15,358 nucleotides of DNA from the NCBI GenBank assembly GCA_030040525.1, contig JASHTN010000008.1, positions 1-15,358 of the forward strand, read 5' to 3'. This document shows, in pieces, positions 12,564-15,358 of the stretch (positions are counted from its first letter, which is position 1; the number at the start of each line of letters is the position of its first letter). The notes under the pieces were generated by a model, which worked only from the letters and a program-made list of their open reading frames with translations, was not told where the DNA came from and ran no database searches. The position numbers and the translations under genes were made by a program. Origin of the DNA: Gammaproteobacteria bacterium (GTDB lineage Bacteria > Pseudomonadota > Gammaproteobacteria > Steroidobacterales > Steroidobacteraceae).

Positions 12564-14711
12564 ATGGCCGAGCGCTCATTCGCGAGGGAAGTGAAGTCGC
12601 TGCGCTTGCCGCGCGGCGCGGAGTTCCGCGGCGAGGGCATTCTTGCCGTCACCAAAGCGCTGCTCGAGTCCGGCGTTGCCTATGTCGGCGGCTACCAGGG
12701 CGCACCGATCTCGCACCTGATGGACGTGCTGGCGGACGCCGAGGACATCCTCAGCGAGCTCGGCGTGCACTTCGAGTCGAGCGCCTCGGAGGCGACCGCG
12801 GCCGCCATGCTGGCGGCCTCGATCAACTATCCGCTGCGGGGAGCGGTGACCTGGAAGTCGACCGTCGGCACCAACGTCGCCTCGGATGCGCTCTCGAACC
12901 TCGCCTCCGCGGGCGTCAAGGGCGGCGCGCTCGTCATCCTCGGCGAGGACTACGGCGAGGGCGCGAGCATCATGCAGGAGCGCACCCACGCCTTTGCGAT
13001 GAAGTCGCAATTGTGGCTGCTCGACCCGCGTCCGCACCTGCCCGAGATCGTGCGCAGCGTCAGGCTCGGTTTCGAGCTCTCCGAGGCGAGCCACACGCCC
13101 GTCATGCTGATGCTGCGGATCCGCGCCTGTCATGTCTATGGGCGATTCACGGCCGCCGACAATCGCCCGCCGGCGTTCGCGCCCCGGGAGGCGCTCGCGC
13201 ATCCGGAGCGCGACTACGGGCGCATCATCCTGCCGCCCTCGACCTATGCGCAGGAGCGCGACAAGATCGAGCAGCGCCTGCCCGCCGCGCAGCGCTTCAT
13301 CGCCGCGCGCGGCATGAACGAGCTGCTCGGCGGCGACGCGGGCGACGTCGGCATCGTGCTGCAGGGCGGACTGTACAACAGCGTGCTGCGGGCGCTCGAG
13401 CTCCTCGGCTGCGCCGATGCCTTCGGCGCGAGCCGCGTGCCGCTCTACGTCCTCAACGTCACCTACCCGCTGGTGCCGGAGGAGTGGCAGCGCTTCGCGA
13501 GCGGCAAGCGCGCGCTGCTCATCGTCGAGGAGGGCCAGCCGGAGTACCTCGAGCAGGCCGCGAGCCGCATCCTCACGCAGCGCGAGGTGCCGGCGCGAGT
13601 CATCGGCAAGGAGGTGCTGCCGATGCACGGCGAGTACACCGTGGACGTGCTGCGCGAGGGGCTCGGCGCATTCCTCGACCGCTGGGCGCCGCAACTGCGC
13701 GCCGCGCCACCGAGCGGTGCCGGCGCGCGGGAAGTGCCGCTCGTGCCGGCGGCGAAGCTCGCCGCGCTCGTGCCGCCGCGGCCTTCGGGGCTGTGCACCG
13801 GCTGCCCGGAACGCCCCTTCTTTGCCGCCATGAAGCTGCTGCAGAAGGAGACCGGCGCGCTGCACATCAGCGCCGACATCGGCTGTCACTCCTTCGCGAC
13901 TCTGCCGCCTTTCAACATGGGCAACAGCATCATGGGCTACGGCCTGGGGGCTGCCGCCGCCTCCGCGTTCGGCGCGCCAGCGGGGAAGCGCGCGGTCTCG
14001 ATCATGGGCGACGGCGGCTTCTGGCACAACGGCCTGACGAGCGGCATCGGCAATGCGGTCTTCAACAGGCACGATGACCTGACCATCATCATCGACAACA
14101 ATTATTCGGCGGCGACCGGCGGCCAGGACATTCCCTCCTCGCGCCGCGCCGGCGCGAACCGGCAGGGCAACAACTCGATCGTGGATGCGGTGCGCGGCGT
14201 CGGCGTCAAATGGGTGCGGCACACCCGCACCTACGACATGCGCGGCACGCTCAAGGTGCTGCGCGAGGCGCTCGAGACCCCCGCGCGTGGCCCGAAAGTG
14301 ATCGTCGCCGAAGGGGAGTGCCAGTTGAATCGCCAGCGCCGTGTGCGGCCACTCATGAAGAAGGCGATCGCGGCCGGCGAGCACGTCGTGCGCGAGCGCT
14401 TTGGCGTCGATCCCGAGACCTGCACCGGCGATCATTCGTGCATTCGCCTTTCGGGCTGCCCGTCGCTCACAGTGAAGGACAATCCCGATCCGCTGCGCAC
14501 CGATCCCGTCGCCCATGTCGACAACAGCTGCGTCGGCTGCGGGGTATGCGGTGAAGTGGCGGATGCCGCGGTGCTCTGTCCATCGTTCTACCGCGCCGAG
14601 CTGATCTACAACCCGCGGCCCTGGGAGCGCCTTCTTTATAAGGTGCGCGCGGCGCTGATCGGCCGCTTGCAGCGGCGCCGCGAGCGCCGCCGGCTGCGTT
14701 TCGCATTGTAG
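12564..14711 (+). CDS. iorA: Indolepyruvate:ferredoxin oxidoreductase alpha subunit-like (IorA family)
   Basis: The protein has 715 residues. The N-terminal pyrimidine-type thiamine domain (about 24-200) has GGYQGAPISHLMD and FESSASEATAAAML. A transketolase C-like region follows (about 260-375), then CTGCPERP (411-418) and the TPP-binding domain with GDGGFWHNG (482-490) and DNNYSAATGGQ (511-521). The C-terminus should carry iron-sulfur clusters: C620, C626, C632 and C656-x2-C659-x2-C662-x9-C672. This differs from the usual paired CxxCxxCxxxC ferredoxin motifs. The reaction is oxidative decarboxylation of an aryl- or other 2-oxoacid to an acyl-CoA, with electrons passed to ferredoxin. ATG 12564 is used; an in-frame TTG at 12540 lies inside the cyclase gene. 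It sits between the cyclase gene and the IorB-like gene, 13 bases from each. Confidence 0.88.
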   Translation: MAERSFAREVKSLRLPRGAEFRGEGILAVTKALLESGVAYVGGYQGAPISHLMDVLADAEDILSELGVHFESSASEATAAAMLAASINYPLRGAVTWKSTVGTNVASDALSNLASAGVKGGALVILGEDYGEGASIMQERTHAFAMKSQLWLLDPRPHLPEIVRSVRLGFELSEASHTPVMLMLRIRACHVYGRFTAADNRPPAFAPREALAHPERDYGRIILPPSTYAQERDKIEQRLPAAQRFIAARGMNELLGGDAGDVGIVLQGGLYNSVLRALELLGCADAFGASRVPLYVLNVTYPLVPEEWQRFASGKRALLIVEEGQPEYLEQAASRILTQREVPARVIGKEVLPMHGEYTVDVLREGLGAFLDRWAPQLRAAPPSGAGAREVPLVPAAKLAALVPPRPSGLCTGCPERPFFAAMKLLQKETGALHISADIGCHSFATLPPFNMGNSIMGYGLGAAAASAFGAPAGKRAVSIMGDGGFWHNGLTSGIGNAVFNRHDDLTIIIDNNYSAATGGQDIPSSRRAGANRQGNNSIVDAVRGVGVKWVRHTRTYDMRGTLKVLREALETPARGPKVIVAEGECQLNRQRRVRPLMKKAIAAGEHVVRERFGVDPETCTGDHSCIRLSGCPSLTVKDNPDPLRTDPVAHVDNSCVGCGVCGEVADAAVLCPSFYRAELIYNPRPWERLLYKVRAALIGRLQRRRERRRLRFAL

Positions 14712-14724
14712 GCGTCTGCCCCTC

Positions 14725-15358
14725 ATGGCCGAGCGAACCATCAGGCTGACGATCGCCGCACTCGGGGGGCAGGGCGGCGGCGTACTCACGGACTGGCTGA
14801 TCGAGGTCGCCGAAACGAGCGGCTACATCGTGCAGGCGACCTCCGTCCCCGGGGTCGCACAGCGCACCGGGGCCACGATCTACTACCTGGAGCTCTTCCC
14901 GCGGGCGCGGGCTGCGCAGGTCGGTCGCGAGCCGATCATGGCGCTGATGCCGGTCGCCGGCGACGTCGATTGCGTCCTCGCCTCCGAGCTCGCCGAGGCC
15001 GGCCGGGCGATTGCGCGCGGACTCGTCACGCCCGAGCGCACCACGCTGATCTCCTCGACGCATCGCGCTTACGCGATCGGCGAGAAGAGCGCGCTCGGCA
15101 AGGGGGAGGTGGATCGCGAGCAGCTGCTCGAGCTGGTGCGCACGCAGGGTCGGCGCGCGATCCTCTTCGACATGGAGGAGATGGCCGAGCGCCACAGGGC
15201 CGTCATCAGCGCGGTGCTGCTCGGGGCGATCAGCGGCGCGGGCGTGCTGCCCTTTGAACGGGCGACGTTCGAGGACGCGATCCGCAAGAGCGCTCTTGCG
15301 GTTGAGACCAATCTCGCAGCTTTTGCCGCGGCGTTCGCGCGCGCGGCGGCCGGCGGAA
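14725..15358 (+). CDS. iorB: Indolepyruvate oxidoreductase beta subunit-like (IorB family, partial)
   Basis: The first 211 residues are visible and the frame is open to the right edge. The gamma-domain entry motif of 2-oxoacid oxidoreductases is clear: LTIAALGGQGGGVLTDWLIEVAE (8-30). SVPGVAQRTGATIYYLE (40-56) follows, as in IorB/PorG subunits, where it helps bind the CoA substrate or contact the TPP subunit. The visible part already covers the whole classical IorB domain (about 190-200 residues) and continues without a stop, so the protein may be the longer form with an added C-terminal domain. ATG 14725 lies 13 bases after the IorA-like stop. The two subunits should form one cytoplasmic enzyme. 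Confidence 0.85.
   Translation, partial: MAERTIRLTIAALGGQGGGVLTDWLIEVAETSGYIVQATSVPGVAQRTGATIYYLELFPRARAAQVGREPIMALMPVAGDVDCVLASELAEAGRAIARGLVTPERTTLISSTHRAYAIGEKSALGKGEVDREQLLELVRTQGRRAILFDMEEMAERHRAVISAVLLGAISGAGVLPFERATFEDAIRKSALAVETNLAAFAAAFARAAAGG

Noticed and set aside
12576..14789. Long minus-strand frame opposite the IorA-like gene
   Set aside because: It is a GC-rich shadow: the opposite strand has full TPP-enzyme motifs, and this frame yields Arg/Ala/His-rich sequence without a recognisable domain.

Overview
The window is a stretch of a very GC-rich bacterial chromosome. Coding is dense, genes often overlap at ATGA junctions, and the families are ones common in Proteobacteria: a PQQ alcohol dehydrogenase with its own cytochrome c, a receiver-EAL protein and an indolepyruvate oxidoreductase. 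A gamma- or betaproteobacterium is the likeliest source, but nothing here fixes the genus. I see no tRNA, rRNA, insertion sequence, phage gene or CRISPR array.

Layout from left to right. (1) Minus strand, 3951 to the left edge: a three-gene operon joined by two 4-base ATGA overlaps. It encodes a membrane family-2 glycosyltransferase of processive type, a secreted or membrane-anchored right-handed beta-helix protein, and a multi-pass membrane protein with two PAS-like regions that runs off the window. It looks like a polysaccharide synthesis/modification module with an attached sensor. (2) 4059-4175: a cluster of GC-rich hairpins with no T-tract. (3) Minus strand, 5557-4175: a receiver domain fused to a degenerate EAL domain, a possible c-di-GMP-responsive regulator next to the polysaccharide operon. 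(4) 5558-5843: a divergent intergenic region with a 20-base palindrome, leading to a plus-strand gene for a 61-residue charged protein that has no visible ribosome binding site. (5) Minus strand, 10919-6051: a tight four-gene operon. It encodes a PQQ-dependent alcohol dehydrogenase with the residue set of lanthanide-dependent enzymes, a lipoprotein cytochrome c (likely electron acceptor), a short-chain dehydrogenase, and a CLC anion transporter with two C-terminal CBS domains and substitutions at ion- and proton-pathway positions. (6) Plus strand, 11025-11633: an exported PEBP/YbhB-like protein, divergent from the alcohol dehydrogenase operon across a region with two inverted repeats. (7) Plus strand, 11741 to the right edge: an operon of a cyclase-family metal hydrolase (isatin hydrolase/kynurenine formamidase type), an IorA-like 2-oxoacid:ferredoxin oxidoreductase with an unusual cysteine pattern, and the start of its IorB-like partner. 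This set suggests breakdown of aromatic or indole-derived acids.

The periplasmic alcohol oxidation operon and the ferredoxin-linked ketoacid operon are probably separate catabolic functions. The most system-like novelty candidate is the glycosyltransferase/beta-helix/PAS-sensor operon with its receiver/degenerate-EAL neighbour. Assignments rest on motif reading alone; no database search was possible.
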